From Sclerurus mexicanus (taxonomy: Eukaryota > Chordata > Aves > Passeriformes > Furnariidae): a stretch of DNA of 64,000 nt. The stretch is taken from assembly GCA_013396755.1 (NCBI GenBank), contig VWZF01007160.1, forward strand, positions 62,001 to 126,000. The letters are read 5' to 3'. The notes beneath the pieces are model-generated. The model did not search any database. It was not told the DNA's origin and saw only the letters and a list, made by a program, of their open reading frames with translations. This document shows, piece by piece, positions 1-11,800 of this stretch (its first letter is position 1; each line of letters opens with the position of its first letter). A program made the position numbers and the translations under genes.

Positions 1-800
1 AGATATTGCACTAAAACTCTATTCTGGTCTTTTCTGCCTGCACCTGGAAAGTTTGGAGCCATAAAAATCAATGCCCTATTGTTCAGTGACTTCTTTTTGC
101 ATGTTTCTTTGTGCACTGGAGGGAGAATATTCATTTGCTCTCTTGTTTGAAATGCATTATTTAGTTATTACTCACTTACTAGTCCAAGACAAAGATAAGG
201 TATGACATTAGTGTTCTAAAGTGCTATTGATTACCAGTACAAAATGAAAATATATAATTGATGAAAACATCAGGATCCTATGGGGACTTACAGTGCAAAA
301 GGTTAAAAAGGAAATGCTGATCTCTTGTAACAAATTGATCTACATGCAGCCAAGCTGAGCTGAGTTTTTAAGCAAGCTCAGAGAGACAAGACAGAGCAGC
401 TTGTTTGTTTTTCATCTGTAGTAAAAATACAATGGCTGTAATTTGAAAAGAGCAAGTGCCAGATTTGTGTAAAGTTTTCTGTTTGTTCTTCAGTTCGCTA
501 TTGCTAGCGAAACAGCTCTCTGTTTTGCAAATAAACTGTCTCAGCTCAGTTCCTCACTCCGGGGACTGTTGGGGTTACAGCAAACCTGGAAGCTGTATTC
601 CAGTCCTGCTGGAGGAAAGTGCCATGTTTTGCTGCTGGGTATGCCCTATTTCCACATGGCAACTAGTGTTAGCAAACCTCAGAGGGAGAGATGCATGTCT
701 AGAAGTTCACCTAGAAGGATGCCCTGTTCCAAATGGTGTTTTTGCAAGGAAGAGTGCTGGGGGAAATCAAATCAGGAAATAACTTCCTCTCTTATAAGGA
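1..800. other. Unassigned AT-rich sequence, no gene seen
   Basis: No repeat family or exon recognised. Two overlapping open frames at 456-805 (108 and 78 codons, plus strand) lie in different frames. Neither resembles a known protein nor has convincing splice signals, so I treat both as chance. Confidence 0.6.
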
Positions 801-806
801 GATAGG

Positions 807-839
807 CCAGCAGGTGGTGCTGCGTATTGCCATGGTGAC
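807..839 (+). promoter_or_regulatory. CTCF-like site followed by RFX X-box-like site
   Basis: CCAGCAGGTGGTGC at 807-820 agrees with the CTCF core (CCANNAGGNGGC) except for a final T in place of C. Six bases on, ATTGCCATGGTGAC at 826-839 is close to the RFX-family X-box (GTTNCCATGGNAAC). It runs into TGACG (836-840), a CRE half-site. Motif matches are seen directly; binding is inferred. No CpG-rich promoter or transcript start is evident nearby, so an insulator or enhancer role fits better than a promoter. Short motifs can occur by chance. Confidence 0.35.
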
Positions 840-840
840 G

Positions 841-1440
841 TTCACAGTCAAATTATGACCCGTCTTTCCTCAAAAGTACACAGTCTGCCTCACTCAAAAC
901 ACTCAAGGCTAGACTGAATCATGCCTCCCTTTACTATGAGCATCTCCAAAACAACTAGCTCCCCCCACTACTCTGCTGTGACTGTGATACCAGCTGGCTT
1001 GCATAGGAAAAATATGGACGTGTTTATGACCTCTCAGGCTTTTAACCACAGCTGAACCAGGACTGCTTTCTCTTATCAACAAGAAGTAACTGGGCAAGGG
1101 TAAGGGAACGATGAAAGCCATCAGATTTACTACCTCTCTAGAGCAAAGGTGACATGTGGCAGAAGGTTGTCACAACTGATTCCTTGGTCTGTTCCTAAGA
1201 TGGTTGTCATTACATTTGACCTTCTCTTAATACTAAACATTCAGTCACTGAAGGAGGACATGCTCTTCAAAGGGAATCCCTTCCTTCCCATTCCCAGGGA
1301 AAGAAGATAAAATATAAATGCAAAAATATATTTTCAACCCTTTCCCTTCATCTTTCTTAGCAAAGAGCACGCCTAGCATCTGTCATTGAATCGATGAAAT
1401 ATAACAAAGTGCACAAAAGAATATATTTGTCTATATTTGT
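841..1440. other. Unassigned sequence, no gene seen
   Basis: A 70-codon open frame on the minus strand (909-1121) has no recognisable content. Nothing else supports a feature. Confidence 0.55.
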
Positions 1441-2170
1441 TTCTCTTTAGAAAGTAAGAACATAAGAATATCTGTCAGGCAAGACAGAAGGTTCATCTAT
1501 CTTAGAATGCTCTCTGATTTGGTCAGTACCAAGTATGTCAAAAATATATAAGGATAAACAGGAGGCAGCAGTTCCCCACAGGTTCCTGCAGCCTGAGCCT
1601 ACAGAATTTCTTGAACTCAAGGTCATTTTTTTTGTGTTCCATAATCCAGAATGGATGTTTCATCCAGAAATTTTTCTATTATGTGTTTTACAACTATCAA
1701 ACTTTTGTCACCCATAATCCCCTTGGAAAAGGGTCCTGCAGTTTAATTGTATGCTAGGTAAAAAACTAAGTCTATGGCAATTATATGGTGAGAAACTCTC
1801 AGTAATTGCTCCCTATTCACAACTGCATTGATTGCCATCACATCCCCATTCAGTCCCCTCCGGTTCAGGTTGCAGAGTGCTAGTCTATTCAACCTCTCCA
1901 GGTACAGAAACTATTACATACCTTTGATCATTTCCATAGCCGTTCTTTGGGTTTGCTTTAGGCTTTTTGAGATGAGTTGATCAGAACTAAATACAATATC
2001 AGAAAGGAACTCAACAGGAATTCACACAGAGCCATAATCATACGAGATATTCTGACGCTTCCTACAGTTGGACAACCAGCATTCCAAGAGCCTAGTAAGC
2101 TATTTATGCTCCCAACAAAGCTCCAAGATAATGGAGCAACATTACCTCCAATTCTGCAGAGCAAAAACAG
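1441..2170 (-). mobile_element. Ancient CR1/L3-like LINE, 3' part, inverted
   Basis: Read on the plus strand this is the reverse complement of an old amniote CR1 3' end. It opens with the phrase AGTAAGAACATAAGAATATC (from about 1453), which in turtle, crocodile and bird copies begins the inverted 3' end. A diverged version of the segment that usually reads as a grandfathered 'GGTCAGACCAAAGGTCCATC' follows. Further in, 1885-2010 carries the antisense of the C-terminal reverse-transcriptase region, including CATTTCCATAGCCGTTCTTT and GAGTTGATCAGAACTAAATA. Many mismatches and short indels suggest insertion long ago. Open frames inside it are shadows. Family name and boundaries are from memory, plus or minus about 50 bases. 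Confidence 0.7.
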
Positions 2171-4635
2171 AAGCCCGAGGAAGCAAATATACTGATCAAT
2201 AACTTACTATTCATTTCATCAGCAGTGTATTTGTTTAAACAGATGCAGTTATGTGCCTAAACACATTTGTAAATTTAAACCTGAGAGACAAATTTGCTCA
2301 AGGTCAGAGACGCAGCCTGTGTTGGATAAGGGAATTGAAAGCAGGTCTCCCAAATCTCACATTAGCACCATAATCACTCACCTTCTCTCATCCTGTCTGC
2401 CCATTACTGATGTTTAACATGCTTCATCCACTATATTTATCTGTCATCTCTGGAATCCTAATGTATTCCTAGGTAGAATATAATAAAACCTTCATGCTTC
2501 TAAAATGGGAAGGCTATGTAATGAAGAGTGCTTAAACATTCCTAAACTGAAATTTGGGTTTGGGTAATGTATAGATTATGAGCTGCCTGCATGTTCATTT
2601 CAGCGCATTCCTCACTCCTTTGGAAAAAGGGGGAAAAAGATGTAATGTTTATTAGGTTTAACACTGTTGCTCTTGCCAACTGAAAACACTTAAATTCTCT
2701 TCCTACAGCTGCCCCTGTTGCAGACTTCTGAAACAAAGAAAATTGAAATAAAAGAGCAAAGAACATAACGGCTACCAAGTTGCTGCTTTAAAGTTCAGCT
2801 CTGTATTTAAAAGTTGTAAAGTTTGAAAATGTGCCATTAAATTATACCACAGGCATCTACTTGAGTAGAGTTCAGCTTACACAGTCTCCCTTCTATTGAC
2901 AACAGCGATCCAGAGTCAGGTTTTTTCAATCAGGTTAGGAATTCACTGTTCAATTTATCAGGTTTGCTTTTGGCCTGAAAGAGGGCATATAAATTAAAAG
3001 CATACCCCAATAAGACACAAGCTTTGATGTCTAATAGGGTTCTGTGAATTCATTATTTTAATATTTTAGATTTATAATCAGAAGGCTAACCATTTTGCTC
3101 CAGTCTATGTAATTCGTTTTTCATGGTTCCTTTCCCAGCTCACTCTGACAAATGTTTTCCTCAGATTACATTCATTAATACTGGGGATGTTTTGCAAGCC
3201 CTAGGGTACTAAGATCAGGAATTATTTGAAACATCAACTTTACTAGATATTAAAAATATAGTTCAAAAGAAGTTGAGGGACCTTTGCATCACTTAAATAT
3301 TTATCCTTAATAATGCATCAGCATATATCTGATGAAAAAAATTACTTTGAAGGGTGGTATAATATCTAACAATGCAGAAACAATAAAAAAGGCTGAAGAA
3401 AAGGGAAAGAACTAGGATAAACTGCTCAGGATGAGACCTGACACAGGACATTCAAAGGTTTGCTTTTTTGAAGGAAATTGCTGTCACAATTTACAAGTTG
3501 TTCATCCTGTACTCTCTGTCTGTACACCAGAGCACTGAAACTCCACAATATTTCCTTTCAAACAAAGCAATGAAAAGAACCCTTAGATTTCTCTAATCTT
3601 AAAAAGCTAGTCCTCCTTTTGACCAGCCAGTCTACATGGGTAGAAAAAATAAACCAGCATGATCTGTCCGCTTTTCCACTCCCTTGACATGAAACAGTCA
3701 GAAAAATAGATTAGTTGACTAGTTAATGCTAGTTTACATTTGCTTTGCATTGCTAAAGCAATACAAATCAGTGGGACAGTATCAATATGTGCAATTCAAA
3801 ACAATCATCAGTTGTATCAGTCACCACCTGCACCCAATAAAGTATGGAAATTTCACATTAGTTCTTTCATGTTAAATCCATCACACTCTCAGCTGTGGCT
3901 AGGTCAACAGTCACAGGACAGTCATCTTTTCAACTGCTCTGTAGTATTTTGGAATTAATGTGATGTTTTAGAGACAGGGTTGCAGAATCAATCCTCAATT
4001 CAAACGTTATTGGAGTACTTGCTTCACAAATAGTTTTTTTGCTTCACTTTTCTTTTAGAGAAGATACAACATGCAGAATTTTTGCTTCTGGTTCACTACA
4101 TGGTAGCTGATCAGCCAAAAGTCACTCCATTTATATGGAGCTATACAACTTCCTAATTCTCCTTTGTTTATGTTACTTTGAGCAAAGGTACCTCTCCTTC
4201 TCTCTGAAATATATTTAGGTTTACACTGTACTATTTAGAATCATGCTTTATTAGAGAAGCAAACTTTTCAGGTGAAATGTTTTTATATACTACAGCTATT
4301 TTTCCTTCTGACCTCTGTCATATAAGGAGAACAGAAGGAGTAAAACATATCTGAGACCAAATCATTGATGAATTTAGGAAGTTAAACTCTTCCAACAAGA
4401 TCCTTCACTGCAGGACCTATCATATTGCAGCATCAGTTTCCAATTGGCTCGTTTCCTTTGCGATGCTCTGGTTAAGAGATCCCAACTCATTACCTGTAAT
4501 TGATGTTTGGAACTATGTATGTCCCCATTTTCCGAGGTCCTGGCTTATGTACTTATATGTGGTCTTTTATGAATTTGCATTTTCCTGTGAAAAATGTTAA
4601 TCAGATGAAAAAGTTACCACAGAAGAGACAAAACT
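2171..4635. other. Unassigned AT-rich intergenic or intronic stretch
   Basis: Short open frames on both strands (for example 2542-2778 minus and 3740-3958 plus) are low-complexity or unrecognisable. No splice-flanked open segment, LINE tail or simple repeat of note was seen. Confidence 0.55.
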
Positions 4636-5100
4636 ACAGAATGGTTTGGATTGGAAAAGACCTTTAAAGATCACCCAGTCCAAACTCCCTGACATGGTCA
4701 AGGACATCTTTTAGTTGCTCAGGTTGCTCAAAGCCTTGTCCAACCTGACCTTGAATGTTTTCAGCTATGGAACATTCACAACTACTCCAGGAAACCTGCT
4801 TCAGTGAGCCATGCTCATTGTAAAATTTTCTTCCTTATGTCCAATTTAAATCTACCCTCTTTTGGTTTAAAACTATTACCCCTTTTCACATCACTACAGG
4901 CCCTTGCAAAAACTTTATCTCTGTGTTTCTTATAAGCCCCATTAAGTATTGGAAAGTCTCCCCAGTAAGGTCTCCCCAGAGCCTTCTCTTCTTAATGTTG
5001 AACAACCCCATCTGTCTCAGCCTTTCTTCAAACTAGAGATTCCAAACTTCTGATCATTTTCATAGTCCTCATCTGGACCTGCCTTAACAGGTCTATGCCT
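4636..5100 (-). mobile_element. CR1 LINE, 5'-truncated 3' end, inverted
   Basis: The plus strand shows the reverse complement of the avian CR1 3' end. It begins ACAGAATGGTTTGGATTGGA (4636) and continues through AGATCACCCAGTCCAAACTC, CAGGTTGCTCAAAGCCTTGT and TCTCCCCAGAGCCTTCTCTT. It ends near CTTAACAGGTCTATGCC. In the element's own direction the sequence therefore runs from 5100 to 4636. These phrases are standard for CR1 in birds. Divergence is moderate, so it is probably younger than the copies at 1.4 and 54.9 kb. It has lost its 5' end, as nearly all CR1 copies have. The element's 5' break point abuts a TA microsatellite. Confidence 0.92.
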
Positions 5101-5123
5101 TATATATATATATATATATATAT
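5101..5123. repeat. (TA)n microsatellite
   Basis: An uninterrupted TA run of about 11.5 units lies directly beside the CR1 break point at 5100. It is likely length-polymorphic. Confidence 0.9.
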
Positions 5124-6734
5124 TTTTAGATATTTTAAAGCAATTAATTTGTTTTGGAAGGACTGAAGAATCACTATACCTTTCTTGCTGAAATTATTGA
5201 AGCACTAAGAGTGATTAGGGGGCGATTAGAATGGCTTAAAGCCCCATCTGCAACCTAGGATCATGCTTTGGTGTAGTAATATACCAATAAATACTGCTCC
5301 AAGAAGTTCCAGTACACTAAGTGGTTCTGATTAACTAATGCTAATAGATTTTGAATTTTTAACAAAGAATAAAGAGAAAGCAGTTAATGTCATAGGCACT
5401 TAGGGGATGCCATTTAAGGCATCCACATTATTTTCTCTAGGCAGCTTATTTTTAATTTTGGGAAATTATTTCCTCACGGCTGGCTTCAAGGACTAAACAG
5501 GAGGGAAGAACAATGATAAGGGTATAACATAGTTGTTTGGTTTTTTTAAATAACTAAATTAGCTAGTCATTTGGCCAAAATGACACTCAGAGTGAAAGAG
5601 GCATACTTAAGAAAGGTAATGCCATTGTAGGAAATTAATTATTTTTATTGGCATCAACAGAAGTCAAAATCTGAGAGGTCTTAAGAAGCAATTTTTGAAT
5701 GGCTTTGAACCTGGTTAAGAAGAAGGTTAAGTAACAATGGAAATGTTAAGTCTTAGTCCCCAAAAAGTTAACAATACATACATAAACCCAGGGTCAGGTC
5801 ATACTCACAAATAGTTTTAAAGAAATTCAGTTGTGAAACCACAGAATAAATTACAGAAGTATGTCCCCTTCTGCTTACTGCAAGTTCTATTACTTTCCAG
5901 CAGAGTGAGAAAAGACAAATATCAGACCAAGCTTTTTAAGGGACCACAGAGGCAATTTTGGAAATTACAGACTAATGAGTCTGATTAACATACCAGAAAA
6001 TTCATTTGCCTGCTAATTAGCATAAAATATAATAGAAGTTAGAACAGGTGGGCATATGAATAACTGTAACATACTGGGGCAGAATCAACATCATTTTTGT
6101 AATTCAAGAAACAGAGATTTAAAGGACATGGTGAGAAATTGTTACAGTAGGTACAATGATTCAAACTAAAAACAAACCCAAACACGGGCTTTAAATAAGG
6201 TTCTTCAACAACAGTTCTTAAGAGAAACTAAGGTGGTATAGTAGAAGAGCAAAGGCTTTTCAGGGATTAATAATAGTTTGGAAGACAGAAAACAATTTGA
6301 AACACGACTCCTTCCCAGAAGGTGGGGAATTTGTCAGTACATGTACCTCAAAAATCAAAGTTGGGGCCAATGTTGTTGAATAAACTAATGAGTGAAAGTA
6401 AGAGAATCATGAGGTCTCACCAAGTCTGACATTGGCCTTCCTAGCTCTCTATAAGTTTAAGAAAAAAAAACTTGGGACAGGAAGTAGAAGGTCTTGAAGC
6501 AGATGGCAAGCAGCTTAAAAGTGATAAAAAGAGAGGAGCTAGGGGCAAGAGATAAAGTGAGAGATAAGAGTGAACAGAACTGGAAGTGTTACGAGTCTGT
6601 CCCCTGTCTCAAGAATGGGTCATTTCTAATATGTTAGCTCATCCTTGAAAGATGTGGTGGGAAAGCCTCCAACAATATACCTTCTATGGCATTAGGAAAG
6701 CACACGGTTCAAGTGACTCAGACTCCTGTTAGAA
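5124..6734. other. Unassigned AT-rich stretch
   Basis: No repeat family, exon or open frame of note was recognised. A purine-leaning segment covers roughly 6480-6580. Confidence 0.55.
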
Positions 6735-7270
6735 ACTGAAACCTAACCTTAACCTTTCTTGCTGCAGTTCATACCCATTGACCACACCACAAATGTAGAG
6801 AACAGACTACTCCCTCACATAAGGCTCTCACATCTTACAAGTCTATTGTCATAATCCCACATTTATCATGCAATGCGATACTCTAGACCAGTTCATACTC
6901 ATAGTTCTCCAGTGTATCCTTACCAAGGCCAAATACAGCAAAAAGATTATGTCACATGACTTGCAAACTTCTTTTTGCTTATACTTCTCACTATGAAGTT
7001 TGTCCTTGTGTAACATGTAACAGCAAGACACTGTTGACTCATGTTCAGGTTGTTATCACTATACTTACAGACTCTTTCCTGAAGGACTGTTGCTTAATCA
7101 GTTGTTTCTCATCCCGTATTTGTGCAGCTGATTATCACTGCCTTACTGAATATCCCTATTGATTTACAGGTTTTTATTAGAAACTATTTCATCATTTTGA
7201 ATTCTGACTTTGTCCTCCAGAGAATTTGCAATGCCTCCCAGCTTCACGGTAATACCAAGTTCAGAACATT
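6735..7270 (-). mobile_element. Old CR1 LINE fragment, inverted
   Basis: Antisense CR1 reverse-transcriptase and downstream wording is spread across this stretch. CCCTCACATAAGGCTCTCAC and AGTCTATTGTCATAATCCCA lie at about 6812-6861. AAGGCCAAATACAGCAAAAA lies at about 6925, GACACTGTTGACTCATGTTC at about 7026, and TTTGCAATGCCTCCCAGCTT at about 7225. The order agrees with an inverted CR1, so it is one element with internal losses rather than unrelated hits. Open frames at 6849-7331 on both strands are shadows of it. Boundaries are approximate. Confidence 0.75.
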
Positions 7271-8819
7271 GGTAAAGTTCAAAATAAACACTGAGCAGAA
7301 AGGCCCCAAAAAATTTTCAGGGAAGTCATGACCCAGAAATGCATTGGAGTGCTCCAAAAGTGTTAAAAAGCATATGGAAAAGTAAATTCCAGATAATGCC
7401 TTCTCCCCTGCCCCTTTACAAGGTTCACCACATGCAACTCTCAAACAGCTGTCCTGGGATACAAATGAAGGTCCTCTCAAGGATATCAATAATTAATTAC
7501 TAGTTAAGGGCTATAAAATTATTGATTTGAATAAAAGGTCAATTTTCACATTTAAGGAAGATAACTGATGACGGTCTTCTGTGCTAAAGTTAATACTCCT
7601 CAACACATTCATGAATGGGGAATTTAAGTTTTCTGACTATTCAAAACTACTCACTTCACTTGTAAATTGCCTATGAAGACCTGCAGGAGATACCCTGTTT
7701 CTAAGTGAAGTGGTAATAACACACCAAAGTAAAGCCACTGTCAATAAATACAAAGCAAAGAACAAGAGAGGGAAATAATCACACAATGTAAACACAATAT
7801 GTTTCAAATTAACTACTACCATTTGAAAAGAGATCTTGCACTCATCTCAAAAAAATCATCTTAATGCTCAGCAGCAGATTAAAAAATAAAATGGACCACT
7901 GGGGATCAATAGGAAAGGAAAAATGAACAGAACAGACAGCATCATTATACAACTCTGTTACACAGTGCACTTCATTGTACCTCATCCCCCCCAAAAAAAA
8001 ATTAGGGATAACAGTTATTCACAAGGTCTTATAACCCAGTAACTAAGGACACCATAATTATCAAGAAGAAGATTTAAAGCATCTGAAAATTAAGAATTGT
8101 TTACATAGGTTCCATAATGTAATTATGGATCAAATTTCACAATTCATAGAAGAAATATCCACCAAAATGGTCAGATGCAACAATACACAACCTTTGACTC
8201 AAGGAATCTTTGAAGTTTCAAGTGCCACCTGAAGGAAATTCATACAACCATTTGTCTAACATTCCCTCATCATCCCCTATTCACCACTGTTAAGGTAGAA
8301 TAATAGGTAGGTGTTAGTCTGATGCAGTGCAACTGCCTTTAAATAACTGGAAATATATGCTATTAGCCTTTACAGGAAAAAGAATGGGAAAAAATAGAGG
8401 AAAAAATAAAGAGAACATAAAGAGGGGATGGATATGAAATCAGTAATTTGGACATGAAGGAAGCAGTGGAAATGTAATACTGTGAAAGCCAAGATTGAGA
8501 CCAGTGTCACAAGAAGGGTGAAAAAACCAGAAGTCAAGGCTGTCTCATGAACAGTTATCCTCATCTGATGCAGGTTAAATATTAAGCTGGTGGGATAAGA
8601 GTGGCAGGAGCAGGAGATGGAGCCTGTGAGGTGAGGACAGAGGGAAGACAAGGAAGGAGGGGGGGTACAAGCAAGGGGTGAGAGTTACAGCTGAGTGGCA
8701 GGGGAGCCATTACAGCTAGTACTGTGTACACATAATAAGATATATCTATTGCTGACTTACTAGGCTAATACAAATCTTACAGAAACATGAGGCTCCCAGT
8801 GGCAGAAAAAAGTGCTACA
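7271..8819. other. Unassigned stretch with purine-rich patch
   Basis: At about 8370-8700 the plus strand is rich in A and G (gaggaaaaaataaagag and later aggaaggaggggggg). The complement therefore reads as a leucine, serine and phenylalanine-rich 93-codon frame (8370-8651 minus), which is a composition artefact. No gene seen. Confidence 0.55.
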
Positions 8820-8833
8820 CTGCCATCTAGAGA
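8820..8833 (-). promoter_or_regulatory. CTCF-like site
   Basis: On the minus strand this reads TCTCTAGATGGCAG, which carries the CTCF core TAGATGGCAG and continues as TGTAGC. It is the second CTCF-like site in the window and points opposite to the one at 807. Occupancy is inferred only. Confidence 0.35.
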
Positions 8834-11800
8834 AGAAAAAAGGAAAATATAGGAAAATGTTAGGTGAACACAGCTGCTTTGGAATGTTAAGAAACAGTTA
8901 AAACACAAAAGGATTCAGAACCTCCTCAACCAGGAAATCCTCAGGAGTAGTAAGGATGCTATTTGTGAAACCCTCACTGAATGGAAATCCCCAGTCAGAA
9001 CAAGACAGGACCAGAGCTTTGGCACCATGTGGCCTGCAGATGAGCCTCATACTCATAGGTTAGAGTGAAAAAGAGCTACAGGAAAAATACTTGCTCTGAC
9101 AACACAAATCTCACCAGTGGCATTTCAAAAAGGGTAAGGTGCATCAGAGGAAGGCCCAAGAAACTTTGCAAAGGAAATTCATTCACTGAGGGTTTTGTTG
9201 TTTTTTAAACTAACCCGAATAAATCAAAGTTCTGTTCTTACAGAATAGAATACAAGTTTATTCAATTTCTGTATAAATTTTCATGTGCATTCTCCCTTCA
9301 GTAATGTAAATTCAAGTCTTTAAGTGCTCATTATTAGTAAAAAACACATATAATTTTATCTCTAAAACAGTTATAAGAAAAAAATTTTAAAGAACTGGAT
9401 AAGGAAAACGTTTCAAAGTATTCTTCACAAACTCGACAGTTTTACAAACTAAATTAAATTCTGAACTTGCAAATTTCAAGGCATGTATAAAATCCAAACT
9501 AAATCAGTGTGTGAACACTGAAACAAATTGTCCCCTGATTCACACTACTACTGGCTGAAGCCTTATATCTGTGGCAGAAAAACAAGTGTTGAAATGAAGG
9601 GTGTTATTGACCAGTTTATCTGTTCATTAGATCCTAAAATCAGCAAAGCACACATTCAGTGGTAAGCTCATAAGTAGCACCATGGCAGAAAGGAGAGGAA
9701 GGCAGGGAAGTGGTGCTGCCCCTCTAGGGCCCTTTCCTTGCACTGCTTCTGCCATGCACAGCGAAGGAGTGCACCACTTCTACCATGCCACAAAGTACAG
9801 CAATACCTTTACATTTTGAAAGCATCAATATCCATGACAATCCATAGAACAGTCAATTTACAGTCTAACAGGGCATCCAGTAACTTCTGTTATGTCTTCC
9901 CTGCACAACCTCCACAAATCTGGTAAGTCACAACAGCCAGAACTGTTTGCTTAGGACTCAGCAAGAGCAAAATTGAATTACTTCTTGTTATTAGAGAAAT
10001 TTGTCCCAGAGGAAGGTGTTGAAACCACCGAAGCAAGAAAGTGAGAGAGCATTTTATGGCTCACTGCGTTACAAATGGCCTATGAATACACAGACAAAGT
10101 GCTCTCCAAAACTACGAGACTCCAAGCTATGAGCTCCATGTTTGATTAAAAAATTATAAATGATCAGACACATACTCCTATTCTGTTCTCCAACAGTTTA
10201 TGACTCCTTTCCATTTTACAATACTCAGTGGCAAAGCTTGCCTAGTCTAGGCATGCACTGAGGCTATGAATGTTTACCTTAGTTGATTCAAGCTGACATG
10301 TTTGAAAATTATTATATCCATTTGTTCTGCTAGATGTTTTGTCTCCCTTGCTTATACGTCTTAATTTCTCACTTCTCCTGTTATTAGCTTTATGACTAAA
10401 TGCTTTAATTTATTCACCATACAATGCTTTTACACACATTTTCTGTCTTTCATTACACGTTGTCTCCATTATCTCCTGGTATCTCTAGGGTGTAGTAAGA
10501 AGAGTAGAATATATAAAAAGTTACACTATATATTACCTCATATGTCTGCCTTAGACTTTAGCTATTGAACTACTATGCACTTTAATAGAACAGACTTTTC
10601 CCTACTGAAATTATTCAGTCATGAAACTTTAATAGTAGGTGTGAGTCCACATAGCATCAAAGTGCAAAATGAGGAATGTTAGCTGACACGCAATAATGTA
10701 GCCAAGATACATTTCAGTATCTCAGTACGAAAATTAGGAGAGAAAATTATCAGAATAAGCAAGATAGTCCCTGCCTTCTTTCTATATCCTTATTCTATCT
10801 TCATTTTCTATTGTCTGTTTTCCTTCTCTAAGTTTTTTTTTGTTCACACTTTCATATGCAAGTGTTTTGTAAGCACTATTCCCACACAAGTATACCTCAA
10901 TTCTGAGAGAGAATTTGTGTACAAATCAATACATCACTTTAAGAGTTCACTGATATGCCCTCACTTTTGGGCACACAAGAAGAACAACATTTATTACATG
11001 TATGAGAAAAGAAAGTGAAAACCTTCCTAAAAACTCACAGATTTTTTTTCAAGATCTCAGTGGATTTTGACTCCTTTTTAATCCATTTCAGTTACTCTTA
11101 AATAACATTCCCTACAGTTGCTTAGGTTGCTAAATATTCAGGTGTTGTGTCAACAACCATCTCTGGTGGATTTTGCTATCATGACTAGAAGATTCAAAGC
11201 ACATCCCCTCCAAAACCAATGCCTCTGCATACTTCCCTTCAAAAAGAAAGCCCAGAGGGAGACATGCTATCCCAAATTTATATCTGTGAAAGATTTCCCT
11301 GATGCAGTAAGGGAATAGCCAGCAGGTATCTGCTGCAAACATTTTCTGATGGAATCCCTTAAGGAGGCTTAGTTTGTTGACATTCAACATTTAGTGGTAT
11401 GAAATAGAAAGAACATAGAAAAGTCTTGCTAAACCCAAACCAATTGCAATGCCTAGTAAAGTGCTATACACAGAAGGAAGCAACAGGATCCAAACCCTGA
11501 TAGCAGAGTCTCTGATTATAATTTTTTCTGTGACAAGGGGTGTTAAAGTTAGTTTTTCAGATCAATTTTGCATGGAGAGGCATCATCTAGTCCATGAGAA
11601 ACACTTACAGGTCTCCTTCCTCACCTACCTCTTACGATTTGAAAATAATATCAGAGAGCAAATGTTTTAAGAAGGATCTGAAAAGCAATGGAAGACTAAT
11701 TAAACCAACTTACAGTCCAAAACAAAGATTAAAATACAAATTCCTTGTATATTTAAAGACAAATAAGGCACAAGGACATCAAACTTTATCAGACATGCTG

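Noticed and set aside
456..805. Overlapping 108- and 78-codon frames
   Set aside because: Different phases over the same bases, no known family, no splice context.
1977..2195. 72-codon frame and its opposite-strand partner
   Set aside because: Shadow frames inside the ancient CR1 element.
5101..5123. TA run as a promoter TATA region
   Set aside because: Pure microsatellite at a CR1 break point, no initiator or CpG context.
8370..8651. 93-codon Phe/Leu/Ser-rich frame as a membrane protein
   Set aside because: Antisense of a purine-rich patch; composition artefact.
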